From: Streptomyces sp. NBC_01445
GTDB taxonomy: Bacteria > Actinomycetota > Actinomycetes > Streptomycetales > Streptomycetaceae
Assembly: GCF_035918235.1 (NCBI RefSeq)
Contig: NZ_CP109485.1
Location: 3,906,001 to 3,970,000, forward strand
Direction of reading: 5' to 3'
Length of the DNA: 64,000 bases
Each line of letters opens with the position of its first letter. Positions within the stretch are counted from its first letter, which is position 1. Below the pieces are notes generated by a model that saw nothing but the letters and a program-made list of their open reading frames with translations, was not told where the DNA came from and did no database searches. Positions 37,835 to 46,037 of the stretch are shown one piece after another. The position numbers and the translations under genes were made by a program.

Positions 37835-39643
37835 TTACGCGTTGCCCCGCGCGGCCGGCTCCTTCTCGGCGGCGCCCGGCTCTACGGCGGACGTCTCGGC
37901 TGCCACGTCAGCCTTGACTGCCGCGTCAGTCTCAGCTGCAACGCCAGACTCACCAGCAACGTCGGGCTCACCGGCAACGTCAGGCTCACCGGCAACGTCA
38001 GCGGCAGCGTCCGCCCCCGCCGTCCGCTCCCCGTGCCGCGGCAGCAGTACCGCCACCAGCACCGTCCCGACGCCGAGGATCACCGCGCCGACGACGCTCG
38101 TGTGGGCCACCGCGTCCGAGAACGCGGAGCCCACCGCGTCGGCCATCTGCCGCGCGCCGCCCGCGAGCTGCTCGGCCTGCGCCTTGAGCTGGGCCGCCTG
38201 CTCGGGGCTGGTCGCGCCCGCCGCCTTCTCGGCGATCTTGTGGGCCTGGTCCCCGATGCCCTGCGCCACCGCGTAGCCCGCGCCGACCGAGTCCTGCGCG
38301 GTGCCCAGCGCGTCGGCGGGCAGCTTCGAACCGGCCGTGTTGTCCGCCAGCTGCGACGAGTACGAGCCGGCCAGGACCGAGCCCAGGATCGCGATGCCGA
38401 GCGAGCCGCCGAGTTCGAGCGACGTGTCGTTGACCGCGCCGCCTACGCCCAGCTCCGACTCGGGGAACGAGCCCATGATCGCGTCGGTGCACGGCGAGAG
38501 GGCGAGGCCGATCGCGAGGCCGAGGATGACCAGGGGCAGCACGAAGTCCCCGTACGCCGACGAGGCGTCGATGCGCGTGAGGAGCGCGAGAGCGGCGGTG
38601 CCGCCGACCATGCCGGCCGTCACCGTGATCTTCATGCCGATGCGCGGGGTGAGGTACCCCGTGAGCGCCGAGCCCACGAAGACCGCTCCGGCGAGCGGCA
38701 GCATGCGGACGCCGGTGGCCAGCGCGTCGTAGCCGAGGACGAACTGGAGGTGCTGGGTCAGGTAGTAGAAGGCACCGAAGACCGCGAGGAAGAAGAGGGC
38801 GACCGCGAGGTTCGAGCCGGAGAAGCGGCGGTCCGTGAAGCGGCGGACGTCCAGGACCGGGCGCGGGTGGCGCAGCTCCCACAGGACGAAGGCCACCAGG
38901 GCCAGGCCCGCGACGACCGCGGCGCCGATCGCCTTGGCTCCCCAGCCGAAGTGCGGCCCCTCGATGATCATGTAGACGAGGGCGCCGACCCAGACGACGG
39001 AGAGCAGTCCGCCGACGTAGTCGATGCGGTGCTGGTGCGCCGCCTTGGACGGCGGTACGAGGACGAGGGCGCCGACGAGGGCGACGGCGGCCACGGGCAC
39101 GTTGATCAGGAACGTGGACGACCAGCCGTGGTTGCGCAGGAGCGCGCCGGCGACCAGGGGTCCGGCGGCGATGGCGAGTCCCGCGGTGGCCGTCCACAGC
39201 ACGATGGCCTTGGCGCGCTCGGCGCGCGGGAAGGTGGCCGCGAGCAGCGACAGCGTGGCGGGCATGATCATGGCCGCGCCGACGCCCATCACCGCGCGGG
39301 CCGCGATGACCCCGGTGGAGCTGTCGACGAGCGAGCCCGCGACGGCGCCGCCGCCGAAGACGACGAGGCCGAGGATGAGCGCCCCGCGCCGGCTGTACTT
39401 GTCGCCGATCGCCCCGAGCAGCAGCATCAGGGCCGCGTACGGGACGGTGTAGCCGTCGATGACCCACTGGAGGTCGGCGCTGGTCAGGCCGAGGTCCTTG
39501 GTCATGTCGGGCGCCGCGACGGTGAGCGCGGTGTTCGCCATCACGATGATCAGCAAGCTCAGGCAGAGCACGAGCAGGGCCCACCAGCGGCGGGCGTACG
39601 GCCGGTCCATCCCCTCGACCGGTTCCTTCATGACGAGGCGCAT
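37835..39643 (-). CDS. EmrB/QacA-type multidrug exporter (14-TM MFS)
   Basis: A 602-residue DHA2-family proton antiporter with about 14 membrane helices. The start of TM1 (ARRWWALLVLCLSLLIIVMANTALTVAAPDM) and the segment LQWVIDGYTVPYAALMLLLGAIGDKYSRR are typical. After a periplasmic or cytoplasmic Ala-rich loop (about residues 455-510) the protein ends in a low-complexity tail with three DVAGEP-like repeats. ATG 39643 follows GGCAGGGG; ATG 39631 is an alternative. It diverges from a TetR gene over three palindromic operators, the standard layout of a substrate-inducible drug pump. Confidence 0.93.
   Translation of the reverse strand: MRLVMKEPVEGMDRPYARRWWALLVLCLSLLIIVMANTALTVAAPDMTKDLGLTSADLQWVIDGYTVPYAALMLLLGAIGDKYSRRGALILGLVVFGGGAVAGSLVDSSTGVIAARAVMGVGAAMIMPATLSLLAATFPRAERAKAIVLWTATAGLAIAAGPLVAGALLRNHGWSSTFLINVPVAAVALVGALVLVPPSKAAHQHRIDYVGGLLSVVWVGALVYMIIEGPHFGWGAKAIGAAVVAGLALVAFVLWELRHPRPVLDVRRFTDRRFSGSNLAVALFFLAVFGAFYYLTQHLQFVLGYDALATGVRMLPLAGAVFVGSALTGYLTPRIGMKITVTAGMVGGTAALALLTRIDASSAYGDFVLPLVILGLAIGLALSPCTDAIMGSFPESELGVGGAVNDTSLELGGSLGIAILGSVLAGSYSSQLADNTAGSKLPADALGTAQDSVGAGYAVAQGIGDQAHKIAEKAAGATSPEQAAQLKAQAEQLAGGARQMADAVGSAFSDAVAHTSVVGAVILGVGTVLVAVLLPRHGERTAGADAAADVAGEPDVAGEPDVAGESGVAAETDAAVKADVAAETSAVEPGAAEKEPAARGNA
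37951..38004. repeat. Three 18-bp repeats in the exporter's C-terminal tail
   Basis: Three copies of an 18-base unit (CACCGGCAACGTCAGGCT type) encode successive DVAGEP/S hexapeptides in the cytoplasmic tail. The unit is in frame, so copy number can change without breaking the protein. Confidence 0.7.
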
Positions 39644-39705
39644 TCCCCTGCCACCCTCCGGGGCCCTCGGCCCCCGCAGTCCACGAGTCCATGTGTCCAC
39701 GGACA

Positions 39706-39768
39706 TTGCACAGCACTGTGCAATTACACAACGCTGTGCAATTTACGTCATTGCACAGCACTGTGCAA
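39706..39768. promoter_or_regulatory. Triple TetR operator
   Basis: Two identical palindromes TTGCACAGCACTGTGCAA (39706-39723 and 39751-39768; 8-bp perfect arms) flank a diverged copy TTACACAACGCTGTGCAA (39724-39741). Start-to-start distances are 18 and 27 bp, both multiples of 9. They fill the divergent promoter region between the exporter and its TetR regulator, so dimers could occupy all three and block both promoters. Confidence 0.85.
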
Positions 39769-39812
39769 AACCACACGTGAACGGGGTCGGGACCGGGGTG
39801 CAGAATGGGCGC

Positions 39813-40409
39813 GTGACTTCAGGACGAGCCGACACCAACCGCCGCCGCATCCTCGACGTCGCCCTCGCCGAGCTGCTGCGCGACCCGGATGCGTCCATGG
39901 ACCAGATCGCCAGGGCCGCGGGCGTCGTCAGGCGCACGGTCTACGGGCACTTCCCCAGCCGCGAGGCGCTCGTCGCCGCGCTCGTCGACGACGCCGTCGT
40001 CGCGGTCGAGGCCGCGCAGTCCGAGGGGCGCGCCGGGGTGACCGACCCGGCCGAGGCCGTGGCCCGCTCACTGCTCGCCGTGTGGGAGGTCGCCGACCGC
40101 TACCGCCTGCTGGTCGCCCTCGCGCAGCGCGCCGTCACCGTCGAGGGCATCCGCGCCCGGCTGACCCCGGTCCGCGACAGCTGCGCCGAGCTGCTCCAAC
40201 AGGGCCTGAAAACGGGCGAGTTCGCCTCTCCCCTGCCGGCGACGGCTCTCGCGTACGTCCATGAGCAGGTGCTGTTCGGACTGCTCGAAGCGGTCAACGA
40301 CGGGCTGATCCCAGCAGAAGAGGCGGGCCGCTCCGCCGCGGTCACCGTACTGACCGCAGCGGGCGTACCCGCCTCACGCGCCACCGAACTGGTGGCAGGA
40401 CTCACCTAG
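39813..40409 (+). CDS. TetR-family repressor of the adjacent exporter
   Basis: A 198-residue TetR protein with N-terminal HTH (NRRRILDVALAELL ... MDQIARAAGVVRRTVYGHFPSREALVAAL) and an all-helical ligand domain. GTG 39813 fits the usual short N-terminus; the open frame upstream runs through the operators and is not coding. Divergence from the MFS exporter and the triple palindrome between them make it the likely repressor of that pump and of itself. The inducing ligand is unknown. Confidence 0.92.
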   Translation: MTSGRADTNRRRILDVALAELLRDPDASMDQIARAAGVVRRTVYGHFPSREALVAALVDDAVVAVEAAQSEGRAGVTDPAEAVARSLLAVWEVADRYRLLVALAQRAVTVEGIRARLTPVRDSCAELLQQGLKTGEFASPLPATALAYVHEQVLFGLLEAVNDGLIPAEEAGRSAAVTVLTAAGVPASRATELVAGLT

Positions 40410-40463
40410 GGCGCCCCGTCAGGGGCGCGGGGAACTGCGCGACCAGCCCCCACCGACCCGCAG
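40410..40463. repeat. Streptomyces interspersed repeat with terminator hairpin
   Basis: A hairpin GCGCCCC-GTCA-GGGGCGC (40411-40428) runs into GGGGAACTGCGCGACCAG and CCCCCACCGACCCGCAG. I recognise this block as an abundant extragenic element in many Streptomyces genomes, usually placed just after genes. Here it lies between the convergent tetR and dctA genes and probably ends both transcripts. Confidence 0.7.
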
Positions 40464-40488
40464 ATTCCAAGCGAACCCGGCGGAGCGC

Positions 40489-41862
40489 TCAGGCCTTCGC
40501 CAGCTCCTTGTCGCCCTCACCTCGCTGACCAGGAACAGCGGCAGCGTCACCGCTCCCGTTGTCCACGAGCGTGCGCTCGTCGAAGGGCAGGTCACCGGCG
40601 AGCACGCGCGCGACGCGGTCCTTGTCGACCTCACCCGTCCACGTACCGATGAGGAGCGTCGCCACCGCGTTGCCCGCGAAGTTGGTCAGGGCGCGGGCCT
40701 CGCTCATGAAGCGGTCGATGCCGATGATCAGGCCGACGCCGTCGACGAGCGCGGGCTTGTGCGACTGGAGTCCGCTGGCGAGCACCGCGATACCGGAGCC
40801 CGAGACGCCCGCGGCGCCCTTCGACGCGACCATCATGAACAGCAGCAGGCCGATCTGCTGGCCGATGGCGAGGGGCTGGTCCATGGCGTCCGCGATGAAC
40901 AGCGAGGCCATGGTCAGGTAGATCATCGTGCCGTCGAGGTTGAACGAGTACCCGGTCGGCACGGTGATGCCGACGACGGGACGGCTGACGCCCAGGTGCT
41001 CCATCTTCGCGATGAGCCGCGGCAGCGCGGACTCGGAGGACGAGGTGGACAGGATCAGCAGGAACTCACGGCCCAGGTACTTCAGGAGCGCGAACAGGTT
41101 GTAGCCGGTGGCCAGACGCAGCAGGGTCCCGAGGACCACGACGACGAACAGGATGCAGGTCACGTAGAAGCCGAGCATGATCGTGGCCAGCGCCTTCAGG
41201 GCGTCCACGCCGGTCTCGCCGATGACGGCCGCCATCGCGCCGAACGCGCCGACGGGCGCGGCCCACATGATCATGCCGAGGACGCGGAAGACCAGCTTCT
41301 GGATGTGCTCGACACCCTTGAGGACCGGCTCACCGGCGCGCCCCATGGCCTGGAGCCCGAAGCCGACGAGCAGCGCGACCAGCAGCGTCTGGAGCACCTC
41401 GCCCTCGGTGAACGCCGACACGAGGGTCGTCGGGATGATCCCGAGGACGAAGTCGACCGGGCCCTCGGCGGCGTCCTTGGCCGCGGTGTGGCCGACGTCC
41501 TTCACGGCCTGCGTGAGGTGCATGCCGTCGCCCGGGTGCAGGATGTTTCCGACGACCAGGCCGATGGCGAGCGCGACCACGGACATCACCAGGAAGTAGC
41601 CGAGGGCGAGGCCGCCGACCTTGCCGATCTTGGCGGCCTTGCGCACGGAACCGACGCCGAGCACGATCGTGCAGAAGATGATCGGCGAGATCATCATCTT
41701 GATCAGGTTCACGAAGCCGGTGCCGACCGGCTTGAGCTCCTTGGCGAAGTCCGGCCAGATGAAGCCGACCGCGATGCCGAGAAGGACGGCACCGATGACG
41801 GCGATGTACAGATAGTGGGTGCGGTCTCTCTTGGTGGCGGCTGCCACCTGGGTCTCGGCCAC
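40489..41862 (-). CDS. dctA: C4-dicarboxylate/proton symporter DctA
   Basis: A 457-residue DAACS-family secondary transporter for succinate, fumarate and malate. Family motifs include STSSSESALPRLIAKME (hairpin loop HP1), GYSFNLDGTMIYLT (TM7, substrate and cation site) and the HP2 region SKGAAGVSGSGIAVL; the first helix is YLYIAVIGAVLLGIAVGFIWP. GTG 41862 follows a perfect AGGAGG. It diverges from a two-component system of the CitA/DcuS type with repeated operator-like DNA between, so dicarboxylate-dependent induction is likely. Confidence 0.93.
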   Translation of the reverse strand: MAETQVAAATKRDRTHYLYIAVIGAVLLGIAVGFIWPDFAKELKPVGTGFVNLIKMMISPIIFCTIVLGVGSVRKAAKIGKVGGLALGYFLVMSVVALAIGLVVGNILHPGDGMHLTQAVKDVGHTAAKDAAEGPVDFVLGIIPTTLVSAFTEGEVLQTLLVALLVGFGLQAMGRAGEPVLKGVEHIQKLVFRVLGMIMWAAPVGAFGAMAAVIGETGVDALKALATIMLGFYVTCILFVVVVLGTLLRLATGYNLFALLKYLGREFLLILSTSSSESALPRLIAKMEHLGVSRPVVGITVPTGYSFNLDGTMIYLTMASLFIADAMDQPLAIGQQIGLLLFMMVASKGAAGVSGSGIAVLASGLQSHKPALVDGVGLIIGIDRFMSEARALTNFAGNAVATLLIGTWTGEVDKDRVARVLAGDLPFDERTLVDNGSGDAAAVPGQRGEGDKELAKA

Positions 41863-42004
41863 GGGTGCCTCCTGACGGCTGTGTCTGACGTACGGCGTAC
41901 TGCGTACGGGGAACCTGCACGTACGCGCCATGCGTGCGGCTCACGTCTGGCGAATCACGGTGACTATCTCCCGCCTTGTGAGGGCCGTCACCCTTCCGTT
42001 CATT

Positions 42005-42047
42005 TAGTTCGCGCTTATACGTTCAAGTAGTTCACGCTTGAACGTAT
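42005..42047. promoter_or_regulatory. Operator-like repeats between dctA and its two-component genes
   Basis: A perfect inverted repeat ATACGTTCAAG (42017-42027) / CTTGAACGTAT (42037-42047) overlaps two direct repeats TAGTTCGCGCTTATACGT (42005-42022) and TAGTTCACGCTTGAACGT (42028-42045; 15 of 18 identical). Just downstream is the kinase start. This is a likely site for the adjacent response regulator, controlling dctA, the kinase genes or both. Confidence 0.65.
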
Positions 42048-42076
42048 CCGCCTGTACCGAGAGGCAGACTGGGCCC

Positions 42077-43708
42077 ATGCGCCTCCCCCTCCTGCCACGC
42101 GCCCGCAGCCTGGCCGGCCAGCTCTTCGCGATGCAGGTCGTCCTGGTCTTCGTCGTGGTCGCGGGGTGCGCGCTGTTCACGTACATCAGCGATGGCAACC
42201 AGGCCGAGCAGGCCGCCACACGCCAGGCGACGGCGGCGGCCCGCGCGGTCGCGGACGCGCCCTCCGTCCGCGGGGCGATCACGGGGGACGGCGACCCGAC
42301 CCGCACGCTCCAGCCGTACGCGAGCGACGTCCAGCGCCACACCGGCGTGGACTTCGTCACGATCATGGATCCGCACGGCATCCGCTGGACGCACCCCGAC
42401 GAGCGGCGCATCGGCGAGCGCTTCCTCGGCCACATCGGGCCCGCCCTGCGGGGCGGGACCTTCTCGGAGACGTACACGGGCACGCTCGGCCCGTCGGTGC
42501 GCGTGGTGACCCCGATCATGTCGGGGCAGCGGATCGTCGGCCTGGTCAGCGCCGGCATCACGGTCGAGGAGATCAGCGCGCAGGCGCGCGGCCAGGTGAT
42601 GGCGGTGGCCGGCGTCGCGGCCGGCGCTCTCGTCCTCGGCGGCATCGGCACGTACGTCATCAACGCCCGGCTGCGGCGGCACACCCACGGCATGAACGCG
42701 ACCGAGCTGAGCCGCATGCACGCCTATCACCAGGCGGCCCTGCACGCGGTGCGCGAGGGTCTGGTGATGCTCGACGGACAGCGCAGGATCGCGCTCATCA
42801 ACGACGGGGCGCGCGAGCTGCTCGGCGTCGGCGACGAGACGGTCGGGCGCAATGTCGCGGAGCTGGGCCTGCCCACCCCGCTCACGGGCGCGCTCCTCGC
42901 GGCGGAGCCCCGCGTCGACGAGGTGCACCTGACCACCGACCGCGTGGTCGTCGTCAACACCTCCCCCGTCTCCAGCGGCGACCGGCGCGGCACCGTGGTG
43001 ACCCTGCGCGACCACACCGAACTCCAGGCGGTCATGGGCGAGCTGGACTCCGAGCGGGGCTTCACACAGGCGCTGCGCTCGCAGGCCCACGAGGCCGCGA
43101 ACCGGCTCCACACCGTCGTCTCGCTGATCGAGCTGGACCGGGCCGGCGAGGCGGTCGACTTCGCGACGGCGGAACTGGAGCTGGCGCAGACCCTCACCGA
43201 CCAGGTCGTCGCCGCCGTGAGCGAGCCGGTGCTCGCCGCACTCCTGCTCGGCAAGACGGCGCAGGCCAACGAGCACGGCGTGGAGCTGGAGATCTCCGGG
43301 GACAGCCGCATCGACGACGGCCTGGTGCCGCCCAGCCTGCCGGCCCGCGACCTGGTGACGATTCTCGGCAACCTGCTGGACAACGCGGTCGACGCCGCCC
43401 AGGGCTCCCCGCACGCGAAGGTGACGGTCACGGCCCGCGCGCAGGACGACACCCTGCTGCTGCGGGTCACGGACACGGGCCCGGGTGTCGCCGACGGCCA
43501 CGCGGACGCGGTCTTCGAGCGGGGCTGGACCACCAAGCCGGCCGGTCCCGGCGGGCGCGGCCTCGGTCTCGCGCTCGTCCAGCAGTCCGTCGCCCGTAAC
43601 TCCGGCACCCTGACCCTGGCCGAGTCCCCCACGGGCGGCGCACAGTTCACTGTCGTCCTGCCCCTCCAGCGCACGAGCGCGACCACGCCCACGGGAGGCA
43701 CCGCGTGA
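42077..43708 (+). CDS. CitA/DcuS-type sensor histidine kinase
   Basis: A 543-residue kinase: TM1 near residues 15-37, an extracytoplasmic PDC/sensory domain (about 40-175), TM2, a PAS domain (about 215-315), then the kinase core. The phospho-acceptor region is RSQAHEAANRLHTV, the SPOB-like helix of the DcuS/CitA group; N-box ILGNLLDNAVDAA, G1 DTGPGVADG and G2 GRGLGLALVQ are intact. These kinases sense citrate or C4-dicarboxylates outside the cell. The divergent dctA next door fits a dicarboxylate signal. The stop overlaps the regulator's GTG. Confidence 0.92.
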   Translation: MRLPLLPRARSLAGQLFAMQVVLVFVVVAGCALFTYISDGNQAEQAATRQATAAARAVADAPSVRGAITGDGDPTRTLQPYASDVQRHTGVDFVTIMDPHGIRWTHPDERRIGERFLGHIGPALRGGTFSETYTGTLGPSVRVVTPIMSGQRIVGLVSAGITVEEISAQARGQVMAVAGVAAGALVLGGIGTYVINARLRRHTHGMNATELSRMHAYHQAALHAVREGLVMLDGQRRIALINDGARELLGVGDETVGRNVAELGLPTPLTGALLAAEPRVDEVHLTTDRVVVVNTSPVSSGDRRGTVVTLRDHTELQAVMGELDSERGFTQALRSQAHEAANRLHTVVSLIELDRAGEAVDFATAELELAQTLTDQVVAAVSEPVLAALLLGKTAQANEHGVELEISGDSRIDDGLVPPSLPARDLVTILGNLLDNAVDAAQGSPHAKVTVTARAQDDTLLLRVTDTGPGVADGHADAVFERGWTTKPAGPGGRGLGLALVQQSVARNSGTLTLAESPTGGAQFTVVLPLQRTSATTPTGGTA

Positions 43709-44403
43709 CAGATCCCGACCCCACCAGCGGCACCATCCGAGTACTGATCGTCGAGGACGACCCGGTCGCCGCCGACGCTCACGTCCTGTACGTGAACCGG
43801 GTCCCCGGCTTCACCGCGATCGGCAAGGCGCACACGGCCGCCGAGGCCCACCGGGCGCTTGAGCGCACCCAGGTCGACCTGCTCCTTCTCGACCTGCACC
43901 TTCCCGACGGCCACGGTCTCCAGCTGGCGCGCTCGCTGCGGGCGGCCGGCCATCACACGGACGTGATCGCGGTGACCTCGGCCCGCGATCTCACGGTGGT
44001 CCGCGAAGGGGTCTCGCTCGGCGTGGTGCAGTACGTACTGAAGCCCTTCACGTTCCCGACGCTGCGCGACCGCCTCGTGCGCTACGCGGAGTTCCGGGCG
44101 GCGGCTGGCGAGGCGGGCGGCCAGGACGAGGTCGACCGCGCCCTGGCCACGCTGCGCGCACCGAGTCCGGCCGCCCTGCCCAAGGGGCTGAGCGCACCGA
44201 CCCTGGAGCGCGTCACGCGAACGCTGCGCGCCGCTCCCGAGGGTCTGACCGCCGCGGCGGCCGCCGAGTCCGTGGGCATCTCACGCATCACGGCCCGCCG
44301 CTACCTGGAGCATCTCGTCGAGTCGGGCCGCGCCGCGCGCAGCCCCCAGTACGGCCAGGTGGGCCGACCTGAGCTGCACTACCGCTGGCTCACGACGGTC
44401 TAG
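43705..44403 (+). CDS. CitB/DcuR-type response regulator
   Basis: A 232-residue regulator with receiver domain (EDD pocket at 17-19, Asp63 in LLLLDLHLPDGHG, Lys in YVLKPF) and a C-terminal HTH (APEGLTAAAAAESVGISRITARRYLEHLVESGRA) typical of CitB/DcuR/DctR. GTG 43705 overlaps the kinase stop (GTGA) with GGGAGG upstream. It probably binds the repeats at 42005-42047 and activates dctA in response to extracellular dicarboxylate. Confidence 0.92.
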   Translation: MTDPDPTSGTIRVLIVEDDPVAADAHVLYVNRVPGFTAIGKAHTAAEAHRALERTQVDLLLLDLHLPDGHGLQLARSLRAAGHHTDVIAVTSARDLTVVREGVSLGVVQYVLKPFTFPTLRDRLVRYAEFRAAAGEAGGQDEVDRALATLRAPSPAALPKGLSAPTLERVTRTLRAAPEGLTAAAAAESVGISRITARRYLEHLVESGRAARSPQYGQVGRPELHYRWLTTV

Positions 44404-44436
44404 ACCATTGGTCAACCGCCCACTCCTGCACGGGGA

Positions 44437-44466
44437 TTGACCTTGGTCCGATCCCGCCCGTACGTT
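44437..44466 (+). promoter_or_regulatory. Promoter of the sugar ABC importer
   Basis: TTGACC (44437-44442), 18-base spacer, TACGTT (44461-44466) fits the vegetative promoter pattern and lies 58 bp before the solute-binding protein start. GACCATTGGTCAA (44403-44415) and TTGACCTTGGTC (44437-44448) form an imperfect inverted pair across it, a possible repressor site. Confidence 0.6.
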
Positions 44467-44523
44467 CACCGGGCAGCCCCGCTCGGCAAGCCGGCCGGCG
44501 GCGGCCCGTAGGAGGTCGTGCCC

Positions 44524-45897
44524 GTGCGCCCCACCGCTCCAGTGCTCCTCAGCGCCACTCTGCTCATCGCCGCGACCGGCCTGACGGCCTGTAGCAGCGG
44601 CTCCGGGGACGACCCGGACACCGTCAGGATCTCCTTCAAGCAGTCGACCGACAATCAGATACGTGTCATGGACAAGTACCTGGCGTCGATGAAGACGCAG
44701 TTCGAGAAGGATCATCCGGGCAAGAAGGTGAAGCTGGTGCCGATCAAGGCGCCGGACTCCGAGTACTACACCAAGCTCCAGCAGATGCTGCGCTCCCCGA
44801 AGACGGCACCCGACCTGGTCTACGAGGACACGTTCCTCATCAACTCGGACATCACCAGCGGCTATCTCAAGCCCCTCGACTCCTATCTCGCCAAGTGGCC
44901 CGACTGGAACCAGTTCATCGACACGGCGAAGAACGCGGCCAAGGCCCAGGACGGCAAGACGTACGGCGTCCCGGACGGCACGGACACCCGCGGACTCTGG
45001 TACGACAAGGGCATCTTCGCGAAGGCCGGCATCAAGACGCCCTGGCAGCCGAAGAGTTGGGACGAGGTCCTCGACACGGCCCGCACGATCAAGAAGAAGG
45101 TCCCCTCCGTCACCCCGCTCAACGTCTACACGGGCAAGCCCGGCGGCGAGCAGTCGGCGATGCAGGGCTTCGAGATGCTCCTGTACGGGACGGGCACCGG
45201 GCCGGGCACCACGGACCCGCTGTACGACAGGTCGTCCAACAAGTGGATCACCGCGGGCAAGCCGTTCAAGGACGCGCTGAACTTCGTGAAGACGGTCTAC
45301 GGCGAGAAACTCGGCCCCGACGTCTCCGACGCCCTCGACCCGAACATCGGCACCCGGGTCCGCGGCGAGCTGCTACCCAAGAGCAAGCTGGCGATCAACC
45401 TCGACGGCTCCTGGCTCCCGCAGGACTGGCTGAAGGGCAGCGGCCACGAGTGGCCCGAGTGGTCGCAGAAGCTGGGCCTCGCGCACATGCCGACGCAGAA
45501 CGGCCAGGCGCCGGGCAAGGTCAGCATGTCGGGCGGCTGGACCTGGTCGATCCCGTCGAAGGCGTCCAACCCCGACCTGGCCTTCGAGTTCATCAAGACG
45601 ATGCAGACCAAGGCCAACGCCCAGAAGTGGTACATCGCCAACTCGGGCATCGCGGTCCGCAAGGACGTCGCGGCCGACCCGGCGTACGTGAAGGCGCAGC
45701 CCGGCATCAAGTTCTTCACGGACCTGGTGGCCTCGACCCACTACCGGCCCGCATACCCCGCGTACCCGAAGGTCTCCACGGCGATCCAGGAGGCGATGGA
45801 GTCGGTCACGACGGGCGACAGCTCGGTCGAGAAGGCGGCGAGCACGTATGACGAGCAGCTGAAGACGGCGACGGACGGCAAGGTGATCACCAAGTGA
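44524..45897 (+). CDS. Sugar ABC importer solute-binding lipoprotein
   Basis: A 457-residue extracellular binding protein (SBP_bac_1, family 1) with lipobox LTAC followed by SSGSGDD. Internal features such as LVYEDTFLINSDITSGYLKPL and GTDTRGLWYDKGIFAKAG are usual for oligosaccharide binders. GTG 44524 is preferred over GTG 44518 because AGGAGG ends eight bases before the former and only two before the latter. Two permease genes follow. The ligand is not evident; no glycosidase or LacI gene is linked. Confidence 0.92.
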   Translation: MRPTAPVLLSATLLIAATGLTACSSGSGDDPDTVRISFKQSTDNQIRVMDKYLASMKTQFEKDHPGKKVKLVPIKAPDSEYYTKLQQMLRSPKTAPDLVYEDTFLINSDITSGYLKPLDSYLAKWPDWNQFIDTAKNAAKAQDGKTYGVPDGTDTRGLWYDKGIFAKAGIKTPWQPKSWDEVLDTARTIKKKVPSVTPLNVYTGKPGGEQSAMQGFEMLLYGTGTGPGTTDPLYDRSSNKWITAGKPFKDALNFVKTVYGEKLGPDVSDALDPNIGTRVRGELLPKSKLAINLDGSWLPQDWLKGSGHEWPEWSQKLGLAHMPTQNGQAPGKVSMSGGWTWSIPSKASNPDLAFEFIKTMQTKANAQKWYIANSGIAVRKDVAADPAYVKAQPGIKFFTDLVASTHYRPAYPAYPKVSTAIQEAMESVTTGDSSVEKAASTYDEQLKTATDGKVITK

Positions 45898-46037
45898 AGG
45901 TGGGGCCGAGCGGTGTCCGCCGCCCCGTGACACAGCCCCTGCCCCTGCCCCCTTCACGGGGTGATCACCAGGTGAAGCCGGGGCGGGGCGGTGTACGGCG
46001 CCCCCTGACACGCGCCCTGCCCCTGGCCCCTTCCCTG
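45882..46037 (+). repeat. 78-bp tandem duplication over the binding-protein/permease junction
   Basis: Bases 45882-45959 and 45960-46037 are imperfect tandem copies (roughly 80 percent identical by eye). Each holds the extended ribosome-binding sequence GGTGATCACC, the binding-protein stop (GTGA context) and the next GTG start. The period is 26 codons, so frames are kept. As a result the permease has two possible starts, 45894 and 45972, each with its own Shine-Dalgarno. Confidence 0.8.
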
